40,123 bases of DNA from Ruminococcaceae bacterium UBA5905 (GCA_002431285.1 DJEF01000037.1:1-40123); one strand, 5' to 3'. Positions 17,201 through 28,662 are shown, numbered from the stretch's first letter. Notes: generated from the sequence alone by a model not told the origin. Numbers and translations are program-made.

Positions 17201-17765
17201 GCGCCGCACCCATATAGCCACGGCGCGCCCGGCCTTTTTGCAGACCGAGGGGCTGACCCCGGCGCAGAAAGGCACGGCGCTGCATACCTTCATGCAGTTC
17301 GCGGACTATTCTCTGGCGGCCGCCGACCCGGCGGCGGAGGCGGAGCGGCTGACGGCGGCGGGGTTTCTCACCCCCCGCCAGCAGCAGGCGCTGCGGCTGG
17401 ATAAGCTGGGCGCTTTCTTTGCGGGGAATCTGTACGCCCGCATGGCGGTCTCCCCCGATTGCCGCCGGGAATTCCATTTCACCGTGGAGGTGCCCGCCGG
17501 GCAGGTGCTGTCCGGCGCGGATATGCCCGGCGAAATGGTGGTGGTGCAGGGCATCGCCGACTGCGTGTTCCGGGAGGGCGACGGGCTGGTGCTGGTGGAC
17601 TATAAGACCGACCGGGTTCAGAACGGGGAGGAGCTGGCCGAGCGGTACCGCTCCCAGCTGCAATTCTATAAGCAGGCACTGGAGCCGATTTTTGGGCTGC
17701 CGGTGAAAGAGGCGCTGCTGTACAGCTTTTCGCTGGGGCAGGCGGTGCCGGTGGAGCTGCGGTGA
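14244..17765 (+). CDS. addA: ATP-dependent helicase/nuclease subunit AddA
   Basis: This encodes 1,173 residues. UvrD-type helicase motifs are complete: Walker A AAAGSGKTA (25-33), motif Ia VVTFTKAAAAEM, motif II ILVDECQD near residue 396, GDVKQSIYGFR, LDRNFRS, TVHRSKGLEYPVVF and VWYVAMTRAREKLY. The C-terminal RecB-like nuclease domain carries LVLVDYKTDR near residue 1118. The start at 14244, inside addB, is supported by GGAGG 8 bases upstream and by the conserved WTTQQRQSI opening. It is the motor and one nuclease of the AddAB complex. A long open frame on the opposite strand is a codon-usage effect and not a gene. Confidence 0.97.
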   Translation: MAQRQWTTQQRQSIETRGGSLLISAAAGSGKTAVLVERILRLITDPTEPVSVDRLLVVTFTKAAAAEMQQRLGAALAKKAAEEPDDPLYQQQQLLLPRAHISTIHSFCAALLREQAAAAGLPPRFQVAEPGQAQLLAEEALDEVLEEAYRAADPAFLRLAEQLSDKRGDDTLRKTLLKTDEFMQAQAQPEKWLQRQMDAYTRVQPPEQTPWMEPLRKGLGLMLERLLYQTEQALRIAEQAGLEGYRDTLVSDRQQLAALAAAVPEGSYDTLQRMVENVRFATLGRVTVKDAAMAEAKEQAKGLRDAVKDRFAKAREWLWDAEADCRRDIAATAPMIEALGRLVERYRAAYTARKRQRKWLDYGDLEHEVLRLLLDADGQPTPLAQALSGRFDHILVDECQDINEAQNALFRALSRQERNLFLVGDVKQSIYGFRQAMPEIFTARRDGYAPFDPDDPVFPATITLDRNFRSRETVTDGVNFLFRQLMQRALGGVDYDDREALVCGAAYPPAEGMEIEWLLLDGAASDRGTPDTAKEARAIGRAILNTVGRQRVQDGDGTRPLEYGDICILLRNWKRAGALAEELSRMGIPAESAGTGSLLDTPEVMTALSLLRVIDNPLREVELAAVLLSPLYGFSADDVARLRLAAEGQPLYVAVERYAAGGELPPLRQRCGRLYTQLTRLRTLAVSLPTDRLLERMDRELGISAVFSARPNGRRRVQNLQQLDGLARGFEQDGYRGLSAFVRYIDRLQEQGQSPEASGAFRSDRVSIMTVHRSKGLEYPVVFLAGLSAWFSDNDARERLLLHTKAGIGLRLREEGEKRKTLSYQGVRLARRMDERAEELRVWYVAMTRAREKLYLVLADRDLGKTAARMEAQLPPERALFADTLLSTNSPAEWLLAAALRHPSFAGLRRDPADTHSLAAHTDFRVTPMEVAAEVAAETAPPPPAAAADEALTRQLAARIAYRYPYAALAAVPAKLAASALSHEAMRRTHIATARPAFLQTEGLTPAQKGTALHTFMQFADYSLAAADPAAEAERLTAAGFLTPRQQQALRLDKLGAFFAGNLYARMAVSPDCRREFHFTVEVPAGQVLSGADMPGEMVVVQGIADCVFREGDGLVLVDYKTDRVQNGEELAERYRSQLQFYKQALEPIFGLPVKEALLYSFSLGQAVPVELR

Positions 17766-17805
17766 GCGGCCGCCACCGGACGGAAAACTCGCCGGGCGGC
17801 GCGGT

Positions 17806-17819
17806 CGACAACATTGTCG
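17806..17819. promoter_or_regulatory. Palindrome upstream of the glycosidase operon, possible operator
   Basis: CGACAA-CA-TTGTCG is a perfect 6-base inverted repeat around 2 bases, 54 bases upstream of the -35 element. It is a plausible site for a sugar-responsive regulator. No regulator gene for it is recognisable nearby. Confidence 0.4.
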
Positions 17820-17873
17820 TTAAGCCGCGCATCAAAGTGTGGAAAATTATACCGAAAAAAAGCCGGATTCTGC

Positions 17874-17902
17874 TTGACAACCGCGGCAGAAATTAGTAGT
17901 AT
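17874..17902 (+). promoter_or_regulatory. Promoter of the isomerase-GHL6-GH2 operon
   Basis: A perfect TTGACA (17874-17879) and TAGTAT (17897-17902) are 17 bases apart. The leader begins near 17909 and contains a 7-base inverted repeat, CGGAGCG (17914-17920) with CGCTCCG (17934-17940), just before the AGGAGGG ribosome site of the first gene. Confidence 0.8.
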
Positions 17903-17964
17903 GAACCCGAGGTCGGAGCGCGCCGGAGAGCGACGCTCCGCAGATAGCACAGGAGGGAAAAGCT

Positions 17965-18723
17965 ATGATCAAATCACTGGGGTATCAGGCATATACCACC
18001 CGGGATCAAATGCAGGATGAGGCGGGTATCGCCAACACATTCCGCCGGGTAGCGGCGTTGGGGTACGATACGGTGCAGACCGCGGGCTGCCAGACGGTGG
18101 GCTATGAGACCTATGCGCGGCTGGCGCGGGAGGCGGGGCTGACCATCTGCGGCACCCATGAGGATTTTGACGAAATGGCGGCGGATCCGGAGGCGGCGAT
18201 GGAGCATCACCGGATCCTGGGCACAACGAATATCGGTGTCGGCGGCTACTGGCCGCTGCGCAACACCGATGAGATCCGGGAGTTTATCCGGAAGGCCAAC
18301 CGGTTCGCCGAGACCGTTGCGCAGCACGGATTCAAGTTTACCTATCACAACCATCATTGGGAATTCCGCCGCTTTGACGGCAAGACCATGATGGATCGGT
18401 TCCGGGAGGGCTTTGACCCGGAGACGGTGTCCTTTGTGCTGGACACTTATTGGGTGCAGGCAGGCGGCGCGGATGTGCGCCATGTGATGGAGCAGCTGGC
18501 GGGACGCATCGACATCCTGCACCTGAAGGATATGCGCATGAAAGAGGACAATACGGCCGAGATCACCGAGATCGGCAACGGCAACCTCTGGTGGGAGGGC
18601 ATTCTGAAGACCGCCGCCGATATCGGGGTGCAGCATTATGTGGTGGAGCAGGATGTCTGCCCCGGCGATCCGTTGGAGAGCCTGAAACAGAGCGCGGAGT
18701 ATCTGCGGCCGTTCCGCGTATAA
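17965..18723 (+). CDS. Sugar phosphate isomerase/epimerase-like TIM-barrel protein
   Basis: This encodes 252 residues of the xylose isomerase-like (AP endonuclease 2) superfamily. Barrel and metal-site segments are visible: ICGTHEDFDEM, FTYHNHHWEFRR (a histidine/asparagine metal-site strand), FVLDTYWVQAGG, ILHLKDMRM, and the closing Glu in HYVVEQD. The family includes IolE/IolI and ketose 3-epimerases, and the exact substrate cannot be read from the sequence. The start has AGGAGGG about 10 bases upstream. It is the first gene of an operon with two glycosidases. Such proteins often work with Gfo/Idh oxidoreductases on 3-keto sugars, so it may rearrange a sugar released by the downstream enzymes (inference). 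Confidence 0.88.
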   Translation: MIKSLGYQAYTTRDQMQDEAGIANTFRRVAALGYDTVQTAGCQTVGYETYARLAREAGLTICGTHEDFDEMAADPEAAMEHHRILGTTNIGVGGYWPLRNTDEIREFIRKANRFAETVAQHGFKFTYHNHHWEFRRFDGKTMMDRFREGFDPETVSFVLDTYWVQAGGADVRHVMEQLAGRIDILHLKDMRMKEDNTAEITEIGNGNLWWEGILKTAADIGVQHYVVEQDVCPGDPLESLKQSAEYLRPFRV

Positions 18724-18738
18724 AACCGGAGGGAGCCT

Positions 18739-20694
18739 ATGGAGAAAATGCGCTATCGGCAGGTGCATCTGGATTTTCACACCTGCGGCGAGATCCCCGG
18801 CGTGGGCAGTCGGTTTGATAAAGCACAGTTTCAGCGGGCGTTGCGGCTGGGCCACGTGGATTCCATCACCCTGTTTTCCAAGTGTCATCACGGCTATTCC
18901 TATCACCCCACGGCGGTGGGGGTACAGCACCCCGGCCTGACCTTCGATCTGCTGGGGGCGCAGCTGGAAGCCTGCGCCGAGATCAGCGTGCGGGCGCCGG
19001 TATATCTGTCCGCCGGATTCGATGAATACTACGCCCGGGAGCATACGGAGGATATTCTTCGTTCCGCCCCCGATGAGGGGCAGAATTTTCTGGTCTCGGG
19101 CTATCATGTGCTGTGCTATAACACCCCCTATCTGGAGCGGCTGGCCGCCCAGGTAGAGGAGGTGATGGAACGGTATCACCCCTGCGGCATCTTTTTGGAT
19201 ATTTCCGCTGTGCGCCCCTGCTATTGCAACCGGTGTCTGGCAGAGATGCGCCGCACCGGGCTGGATCCGCTGGATCCGGCGGATGTGCTGGTGCAGGCGG
19301 AGCGGGTCTACCGGCGCTACACGGAGCGCATGGAGCGGGCGGTGCACCGCTATGATCCCCGGGCGACCCTCTTCCATAACGGCGGCACCATCGTCCGCGG
19401 TCGGCGGGATCGGATCGACACCGACACCCATCTGGAGCTGGAGAGCCTGCCCACCGGCGGCTGGGGCTACGATCATTTCCCCCTGTCGGCGGCCTATGCC
19501 CGGACATTGGGGATGGAATTTCTGGGCATGACCGGAAAATTCCATCGGACGTGGGGCGAGTTCGGCGGGTTCAAGCACCCCAACGCCCTGCGGTATGAGA
19601 CGGCGCTGAGCGTAGCGATGGGCGCTCGCTGCTCGGTGGGAGATCAGCTCCACCCGCTGGGGGAGATGAACGACTCCACCTATCGGCTCATCGGCGCGGC
19701 CTATCGGGAGATCGAAGAAAAAGAGCCGTGGCTGTGGGACAGCCGCGCCGTCTCCGACGTGGCGGTGCTCAGCGCCGTGGCGGTGAACGGCCGGGATGAG
19801 ATCAACGACCGGCGGGATGTGGGCGCCTGCCGGGTGCTGCTGGAGACCCATCGGCTGTTCGATGTGGTGGACGCGGAGGCGGATCTGACCCCCTATAAGC
19901 TGGTGATCCTGCCGGACGCCATCCGGCTGGACGAATCGCTGCGGCAGCGGCTCGTCGCCTACCGGGAGCAGGGCGGACGGCTGCTGCTCACCGGCCGTTC
20001 CGGCCTGTGGACGGAGCGGGAGGAGCTGGCGCTGGAGGTCGGTGTCCGCTTTGAGGGAGCCAGCCCGCTGGAGCGGGGGTATCTGATCCCGGAATATCCG
20101 GCGGTCAACGGGAGAACGGCATATGTCGTGTACGCCCCCACTTACCGGGTGGAGGTCACCGGGGGACAGGTGGCGGCGCAGCTGCGGGATCCGTATTTTA
20201 ACCGCACCTACGCCCACTTCTGCTCCCATCAGCACGCCCCGGATCAGCCGGATACCGAGCGTCCCGGCGCCGTCCTCACCGCCGACACGGCGTATGTGGC
20301 CTTCGACGCTTTCGAGGACTATGCCCGCAACGGGGCATACTATGTCCGGGAGCTGCTGCACTATCTGATCGAGACGTTGATCGGCGATCGGGTATCCGCC
20401 CGGGCCGGCTTGCCGGATCGGGGGATACTGACCCTGCGGCAGCAGCCGGAGCAGGAACGGACGGTGGCGCATTTGCTGTTTACTTATACCTCGGTGCGGG
20501 GCGACGGAGTTGAGGTGATCGAGGATGTCGTGCCGCTGCGGGAGGTGCCGCTGACGGTGCGGCTGGCGCAGCCGCCCCGGCGGGTGTATCTGGCGCCCTC
20601 CGGAGAGGAACTGCCCTATTCCTGGGATGGGCAGACGGCGACGGTCACGGTGCCGTCGGTGGAGCTGCATCAGATGGTCGTTTTCGACCGGTGA
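18739..20694 (+). CDS. GHL6-like glycoside hydrolase (beta-galactosidase/fucosidase-type fold)
   Basis: This encodes 651 residues. The opening RQVHLDFHT, followed by IPGVGSRFD and ITLFSKCHHGYSYHPT, is typical of the hypothetical glycosyl hydrolase 6 family, a TIM-barrel enzyme of the GH-A type. The barrel runs to about residue 330, with GIFLDISAVRPCYC and the CYCNRC cysteines within it. A trimerisation or glutamine amidotransferase-like domain follows (LVILPDAIRLDESL, GGRLLLTGRSG). The end is a beta-sandwich domain. No signal peptide is visible, so it acts inside the cell, on imported oligosaccharides. The substrate is unknown. It lies 15 bases after the isomerase gene with GGAGGG as ribosome site, and 33 bases before the GH2 gene. 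Confidence 0.78.
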   Translation: MEKMRYRQVHLDFHTCGEIPGVGSRFDKAQFQRALRLGHVDSITLFSKCHHGYSYHPTAVGVQHPGLTFDLLGAQLEACAEISVRAPVYLSAGFDEYYAREHTEDILRSAPDEGQNFLVSGYHVLCYNTPYLERLAAQVEEVMERYHPCGIFLDISAVRPCYCNRCLAEMRRTGLDPLDPADVLVQAERVYRRYTERMERAVHRYDPRATLFHNGGTIVRGRRDRIDTDTHLELESLPTGGWGYDHFPLSAAYARTLGMEFLGMTGKFHRTWGEFGGFKHPNALRYETALSVAMGARCSVGDQLHPLGEMNDSTYRLIGAAYREIEEKEPWLWDSRAVSDVAVLSAVAVNGRDEINDRRDVGACRVLLETHRLFDVVDAEADLTPYKLVILPDAIRLDESLRQRLVAYREQGGRLLLTGRSGLWTEREELALEVGVRFEGASPLERGYLIPEYPAVNGRTAYVVYAPTYRVEVTGGQVAAQLRDPYFNRTYAHFCSHQHAPDQPDTERPGAVLTADTAYVAFDAFEDYARNGAYYVRELLHYLIETLIGDRVSARAGLPDRGILTLRQQPEQERTVAHLLFTYTSVRGDGVEVIEDVVPLREVPLTVRLAQPPRRVYLAPSGEELPYSWDGQTATVTVPSVELHQMVVFDR

Positions 20695-23577
<2,883 letters not shown>

Positions 23578-23602
23578 CACCGGCTCCGTCCGGGCGCGGG
23601 GG

Positions 23603-23635
23603 AATTCCGCAGCGCTGTGTCGCTGCGGAATTTTT
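23603..23635 (+). terminator. Intrinsic terminator of the glycosidase operon
   Basis: ATTCCGCAGCG (23604-23614) pairs perfectly with 23621-23631 across a 6-base loop and is followed by TTTTT. It lies 26 bases after the GH2 stop. Confidence 0.9.
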
Positions 23636-23693
23636 CCATGTGGTTGCCCGCTCGATTTTTTCTGCACAATATGCCGAAATATGGGTTTTGACC

Positions 23694-23722
23694 TTGCCAC
23701 GGGTGGGAAATTGTGGTATGCT
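23694..23722 (+). promoter_or_regulatory. Promoter of the DUF1846-SGNH pair
   Basis: TTGCCA (23694-23699) and TATGCT (23717-23722) are 17 bases apart, giving a start near 23729. This rules out a longer reading of the DUF1846 gene from 23713. Confidence 0.65.
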
Positions 23723-23766
23723 TTAGGGCGGTATTTTTGAAACTTAAACGATGTGGGAGTGCGGAT

Positions 23767-25248
23767 ATGAAAAAGGGATTTGACAACGACCTGTATATGC
23801 AAAAGCAGCGGGAGCATATTCTGGAGCGGATCGCCCGTTGGGGCGGCAAGCTGTATCTGGAATTCGGCGGCAAGCTGTTTGACGATTATCATGCCGCCCG
23901 GGTGCTGCCCGGCTTTGAGCCGGATGCGAAAATTCGGTTGCTGCGCTCCATGGGGGATCAGGCGGAGATCGTATTTTGCATCAGCGCCGGAAATATTGAA
24001 AAGAACAAGATCCGAGCGGATCTGGGCATCAGCTACGACATGGATCTGCTGCGGCAGATCAACATGGTGCGGGGTATGGGCATTGAGGTCAACAGCGTGG
24101 TGATCACCCGCTATACCGGTCAGTCCGCCGCCGACCAGTTCATCCGCAAGCTGGATGCCCGGGGCATCCGCCACTATATCCACCGGCCCATCGAGGGCTA
24201 TCCCTCGGACGTGGATCATATCGTCAGCGACGAGGGATACGGCGCCAATCCCTATATCGAGACCACCAAGCCGCTGGTGGTGGTGACCGCTCCCGGTCCC
24301 GGCAGCGGCAAGCTGGCCACCTGTCTGTCTCAGGTGTATCACGAGTATCGGCAGGGACGGGTGGCCGGCTACGGCAAATACGAGACCTTTCCCATCTGGA
24401 ATCTGCCCCTGAAGCACCCGGTCAATCTGGCCTATGAGGCGGCCACCGCCGATCTGCAGGATGTGAATATGATCGACCCCTTCCATCTGGAGGAATACGG
24501 CGTCACCACCGTCAACTATAACCGGGATGTGGAGGCGTTCCCCATCGTCCACACCATCCTGTCCCGCATCACCGGGGACGATAAATTCTATTGCAGTCCC
24601 ACGGACATGGGGGTCAATATGGCGGGCTACGCCATCGTGGACGACGAGGCCTGCCGCGAGGCCAGCTGTCAGGAGATCATCCGCCGGTATTATAAGGGGC
24701 TGGTGGAGCTGCGCACCGGCCGGGAGAAGCCGGAAACGGTGGAAAAGCTCAAGATGATCATGCAGCAGCTGGGGCTGAAGCAGGGCGACCGGGCGGTGGT
24801 GCTGCCGGCGCTGGAAAAGAGCAACCGCACCGGCGCTCCCGCGGCCGCCATTCAGCTGCCCGACGGCCGCATCATCACCGGCAAAGCGACGGCGCTGCTC
24901 AGCGCCTGTTCCGGCGCGGTGCTCAATGCCATCAAGGTGCTGGCGGATATTCCGAAATCCACGCTGCTGATGAGCCCCGCCGTGCTGGAGCCGGTCATTG
25001 ATCTGAAAATGAATCTGCTGAACAGCAGCTCCAGCGCTCTCAAGCTGGACGACGCCCTCACGGCGCTGTATATCTGCGCGGCCAGCGATAAGACCGCCGC
25101 TCTGGCGGTGGCGCAGCTGCCCCGGCTGCGGGGCTGCGACCTCCATTCCACCCAGATGCTGCATTCCGGCGACGAGTCCATCCTGCGCAAGCTGCATATG
25201 AACGTGACCTGCGAGCCGGTATTCCCGGATAAAAACCTGTTGCTGTAA
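23767..25248 (+). CDS. DUF1846-family protein
   Basis: This encodes 493 residues, the usual family length. The start at 23767 is chosen because the conserved KKGFDNDLYMQKQ follows, GGGAG lies upstream, and the promoter overlaps any earlier start. Family-typical segments are LYLEFGGKLFDDYHAARVLPG, ISAGNIEKNKIRAD, ESTDMG-like YCSPTDMGVNMAG, and the C-terminal LNSSSSALKLDDALTAL. A glycine-rich loop GPGSGK at residues 177-182 resembles a Walker A motif and suggests nucleotide or phosphate binding. The function is not established, though structures are known. It is common in Firmicutes and probably cytoplasmic. It lies 14 bases upstream of an SGNH hydrolase gene. Confidence 0.92.
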   Translation: MKKGFDNDLYMQKQREHILERIARWGGKLYLEFGGKLFDDYHAARVLPGFEPDAKIRLLRSMGDQAEIVFCISAGNIEKNKIRADLGISYDMDLLRQINMVRGMGIEVNSVVITRYTGQSAADQFIRKLDARGIRHYIHRPIEGYPSDVDHIVSDEGYGANPYIETTKPLVVVTAPGPGSGKLATCLSQVYHEYRQGRVAGYGKYETFPIWNLPLKHPVNLAYEAATADLQDVNMIDPFHLEEYGVTTVNYNRDVEAFPIVHTILSRITGDDKFYCSPTDMGVNMAGYAIVDDEACREASCQEIIRRYYKGLVELRTGREKPETVEKLKMIMQQLGLKQGDRAVVLPALEKSNRTGAPAAAIQLPDGRIITGKATALLSACSGAVLNAIKVLADIPKSTLLMSPAVLEPVIDLKMNLLNSSSSALKLDDALTALYICAASDKTAALAVAQLPRLRGCDLHSTQMLHSGDESILRKLHMNVTCEPVFPDKNLLL

Positions 25249-25262
25249 AGGAGCGAACGACT

Positions 25263-25916
25263 ATGGAATTGCAGGGAAAGAAAATTCTCTTTTTGGGGGA
25301 TAGCATCACCGCCGGCAGCGGCACCAGCGCCCCGGAGCATATCTACTGGAATGTGGTGGGACAGCTGACCGGCGCCGAGTGCAAGGGCTACGGCATCGGC
25401 GGCACCCGCATCGCCCGGCAGCAGAAGCTCGCCGAATGGGAGACGGCCGACCGGTATTTCGGGTCCCGGGTGGCGGAGATGGACCCGCAGGCGGATATTG
25501 TGATGGTGCTGGGCGGCACCAACGATTACGGCCACGGGGATGCGCCGCTGGGACACCCCACCGACCGTACGCCGGAGACCTTTTATGGGGCGCTCCACGA
25601 TTTGTGCCATCAGTTGATCGAAAAATATCCCACCGCCATCATTGTCTTTATGACCCCCACTCATCGGCTGGATGAAGAGCGGCTGGTGAACGAGTGGGGC
25701 GTGCGGAATGTGGCGACCTTGGGCGGCTATGCCCAGGCGATCCGGGAGGTGGCGGAGGAATACGGTCTGCCGGTGTGCGATCTGCGGCGCATCAGCGGCA
25801 TCAACCCCGCCATTGAGGCCCAAAAGACACTGTATATGCCCGATGGACTGCACCCCAGCGATGCGGGCGCGGCCCGGATTGCCCGGCGGATCGTGGGCTT
25901 TTTGCGGGCGCTGTAA
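25263..25916 (+). CDS. SGNH/GDSL hydrolase
   Basis: This encodes 217 residues. Block I GDSITAG (catalytic Ser14), block II Gly in GIGGTRIA, block III GGTNDYG (oxyanion Asn), and block V DGLHPS with Asp194 and His197 complete the SGNH tetrad. It probably deacylates a carbohydrate or lipid ester. Without a signal peptide it would act in the cytoplasm, for example on acetylated oligosaccharides. AAAGGAG lies 9 bases upstream. It is cotranscribed with DUF1846 and lies upstream of the GH38 gene, which fits a role in removing acyl groups from glycans (inference). Confidence 0.92.
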   Translation: MELQGKKILFLGDSITAGSGTSAPEHIYWNVVGQLTGAECKGYGIGGTRIARQQKLAEWETADRYFGSRVAEMDPQADIVMVLGGTNDYGHGDAPLGHPTDRTPETFYGALHDLCHQLIEKYPTAIIVFMTPTHRLDEERLVNEWGVRNVATLGGYAQAIREVAEEYGLPVCDLRRISGINPAIEAQKTLYMPDGLHPSDAGAARIARRIVGFLRAL

Positions 25917-25932
25917 ACATGGATCGAATTGC

Positions 25933-26079
25933 CACCGCCCGATGGGGAAAAGCACTTTTTTGCCCGTCGGGCGGTGTGCTGTCCGACGGTGCATGGTTAC
26001 GGAGTGCGGGAATGCACACCGTCGCCCGCAGAGGGTCGCATGACATCGTTCGCTACGGGTGTTTCGGCTCCCGCCGAAA
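25933..26079 (+). other. Hairpin-rich spacer before the GH38 gene
   Basis: Three inverted repeats follow each other. 25933-25946 pairs with 25963-25976 over 14 base pairs around a loop that itself folds as AAAAG/CTTTT. 25984-25994 pairs with 26012-26024 with a 2-base bulge. TTTCGGC (26062-26068) pairs with GCCGAAA (26073-26079) around TCCC. None has a clean trailing T run. The set may be a structured mRNA leader, a small RNA, or a decayed repeat element. No promoter or family match is recognised. Confidence 0.5.
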
Positions 26080-26181
26080 TCGGGCCTCCGTACTTTCCGT
26101 TGATACGGACGTTTGTTTCCGAGATGGGTCAAACCACACACGGCACGGCTCTTGGACAGGGCTGTGGAAAAGGAGTCGCTT

Positions 26182-28662
26182 ATGAGAACCGTCTATATGA
26201 TCTGCAACGCCCACATCGACCCGGTCTGGCAATGGGAATGGGAGGAGGGCGCCGCCGAGACGCTGTCCACCTTTCGGGTCGCCGCCGATTTCTGCGAGGA
26301 ATTTGACGGCTTTGTATTCAACCACAACGAGGCGATGCTGTACCGCTGGGTGGAGGAATACGAGCCGGCGCTGTTTGCCCGCATCCAGCGGCTGGTGCGG
26401 GAGGGGCGCTGGCACATCATGGGGGGCTGGTATCTCCAGCCCGACTGCAATATGCCCAGCGGCGAGAGCTTTGTCCGGCAGATTGAGAGCGGTCTGTCCT
26501 ATTTCGAGGAGAAATTCGGGGTACGTCCCACCACCGCCGTCAGCGTGGACGCCTTCGGTCATACCCGGGGGCTGGTGCAGATTCTCCAAAAGACCGGCTT
26601 CGACAGCTATCTGTTCTGCCGCCCGTGGGCGTCCTTTCAGGAGCTGCCGGAGGGGGTATTCGACTGGGTGGGCTACGACGGCAGCCGGGTGATGGCGTAC
26701 CGCATCAACGACAGCTACGCCTCCCCCTTGGGGAAAGCAGCGGAGAAGATCGAGACCGCTGCCCGCCGCAGCGATGCCCCCATCGAGGTGTGTCTGTGGG
26801 GGGTGGGCGACCATGGCGGCGGTCCCTCCCGGCAGGATCTGCAAGCCATCGCCCGGCTGACGGAGCGGCTGCGTGAGGAGGGAATCCGCCTGCTCCATGC
26901 CACCCCGGAGCAGTATTTCGCCGCCGAGGCGGCGAAAGGGGATTCCCGTCCGGCGTTCAGCGGTGAGCTGAACCCCTGGGCGCCCGGCTGCTACACCAGC
27001 CAAATCCAGATCAAGCTCCGGCACCGCCGTCTGGAGAACGATCTGTTTGCCACCGAAAAGCTCTGCACCGCTGCCGCCGCCACCGGACGAATAGTCTATC
27101 CGGCGGCGGAGCTGGCGGAGGCGCAGACCGACCTGCTGACCGTACAATTCCACGATATGCTGCCCGGCACCTGCATTCAGGCCGGGGAGGATATGGCACT
27201 GCGGCAGCTCAGCCACGGGCAGGAGCTGCTGTCCCGGGTGCGGGCGAGAGCCTTTTTCGCTCTGGCAGCCGGACAGGCGCCTGCCGCGGAGGGAGAAATC
27301 CCCATCCTTGCCTGCAATCCTCACCCCTACCCGCTGGAGGGAGACTTCACCTGTGAGATGTCCCTGTGGGATCAGAACTGGAAACCGGAATTTTCCATGC
27401 CCCAGGTGCTGGACGAACAGGGCAACCCTCTGCCCACCCAGTGCGAAAAGGAGGCCAGCAACCTGAATCTGGACTGGCGCAAGCGGGTGGTGTTCCACGC
27501 CACCCTGCCGCCCCTGTCCGTCGCTCGGTTCGGCTGCCGCTATGAGAGCCTGCCGAAAAAGCCGGTTCCCACCCTCCCGGTGGAGGGGGATCACTTCGTA
27601 TTCACCGGCGAGCGGATCGCCGTGCGTATTAACCGCCGCACCGGCTGTCTGGATAGCTACACCGTGGACGGCACGGCGTATCTGAAGCCCGGTGCGCTCC
27701 GGCTGGAGGTCATACAGGATGACGGCGACCCCTGGGGGATGCTGGTCACCGCTTTCCCCAAGAAATGCGGCCGTTTCCGGTTGATGTCTCCGGCAGCCAG
27801 CGGGGCTTTCTCCGGCACCGACGGGCCGCTGGATGGCGTGCGGGTCATCGAGGACGGCGCTGTGCGCACGGTGGTGGAGGCGGTGCTGCAATACCGCCAT
27901 TCCCGGGCGGTGGTGCAGTATGTGCTATCCAAGCTCCACCCCTATGTGGATGTGCGGGTGCGGCTGCAATGGATGGAAATTCAGCAGATGGTCAAGCTGC
28001 GGCTGCCCCCGGCGGGCAAGCTGACGGAATGCATCGGGCAGGAGGCTTTCGGGGAGGAATCGCTGCCGCTGACCGGGCGGGAGAATGTGTCCGGCAGCTA
28101 TCTGATGGCGGTATCCGGTGACCGTTGTGTGGGGCTGATCAACAACGGTGTGCACGGCTCCTCGGTGCAGAACGGGGCGCTGGGCGTCACCCTGATCCGC
28201 TCCCCTGCCTATTGCGCCCATCCCATCGCCGACCGGCCGCTGCTGCCCCAGGATCGGTTTACCCCCCACGCCGACCAGGGGGAGCGGCTGTACGAATTCC
28301 GTCTGCTGGGCGGCGAGACCGCCGCCGTGCGCCGGGAGCTGCCCCGTCTGGCGGAGAGCTTTTCCCAGCCGCCCATGCTGCTGTCCTTTTTCCCGGCGGC
28401 GGCAAAAGAAACCGCCGCTGCCCCCTCGGCGCCGCTGCTGCGGCTCACCGGCGACCCGGTGACGGTCAGCGCCCTCAAGCCGGCACGGGACGGAGAGGGG
28501 TATATTCTGCGGCTGTTCAACGCCTCTCCCGCCCCGGCGCAAGCTGCGCTGCATACCGGCAGCCCGGAGACGGCGATTTCCGTTACTTTCACACCATACG
28601 AGGTGAAGACCCTCCGTCTGACCGGCGATACGGTGCGGGAGCAGCCTATGGCGGATGTATAA
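26182..28662 (+). CDS. Alpha-mannosidase, glycoside hydrolase family 38
   Basis: This encodes 826 residues. The start is set at 26182 because AGGAG lies 6 bases upstream and the family opening CNAHIDPVWQWEWEEG (His11, Asp13 zinc ligands) begins there. Starting at 26113 would add unrelated residues. The nucleophile is probably Asp123 in SVDAFGHTRGL. The middle helical domain has LTVQFHDMLPGTCIQ with its His-Asp zinc ligands. The C-terminal beta-sandwich domains end in VTFTPYEVKTLRL. There is no signal peptide, so it acts in the cytoplasm on imported alpha-mannosides such as trimmed N-glycans. It follows the SGNH hydrolase by 265 bases and ends at a bidirectional hairpin. Confidence 0.94.
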   Translation: MRTVYMICNAHIDPVWQWEWEEGAAETLSTFRVAADFCEEFDGFVFNHNEAMLYRWVEEYEPALFARIQRLVREGRWHIMGGWYLQPDCNMPSGESFVRQIESGLSYFEEKFGVRPTTAVSVDAFGHTRGLVQILQKTGFDSYLFCRPWASFQELPEGVFDWVGYDGSRVMAYRINDSYASPLGKAAEKIETAARRSDAPIEVCLWGVGDHGGGPSRQDLQAIARLTERLREEGIRLLHATPEQYFAAEAAKGDSRPAFSGELNPWAPGCYTSQIQIKLRHRRLENDLFATEKLCTAAAATGRIVYPAAELAEAQTDLLTVQFHDMLPGTCIQAGEDMALRQLSHGQELLSRVRARAFFALAAGQAPAAEGEIPILACNPHPYPLEGDFTCEMSLWDQNWKPEFSMPQVLDEQGNPLPTQCEKEASNLNLDWRKRVVFHATLPPLSVARFGCRYESLPKKPVPTLPVEGDHFVFTGERIAVRINRRTGCLDSYTVDGTAYLKPGALRLEVIQDDGDPWGMLVTAFPKKCGRFRLMSPAASGAFSGTDGPLDGVRVIEDGAVRTVVEAVLQYRHSRAVVQYVLSKLHPYVDVRVRLQWMEIQQMVKLRLPPAGKLTECIGQEAFGEESLPLTGRENVSGSYLMAVSGDRCVGLINNGVHGSSVQNGALGVTLIRSPAYCAHPIADRPLLPQDRFTPHADQGERLYEFRLLGGETAAVRRELPRLAESFSQPPMLLSFFPAAAKETAAAPSAPLLRLTGDPVTVSALKPARDGEGYILRLFNASPAPAQAALHTGSPETAISVTFTPYEVKTLRLTGDTVREQPMADV

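Noticed and set aside
11273..17663. Long minus-strand frames of 1,050 and 1,185 codons opposite addB and addA
   Set aside because: Same codon-usage effect. Their translations have no recognisable motifs, while the plus strand carries complete AddAB motifs.
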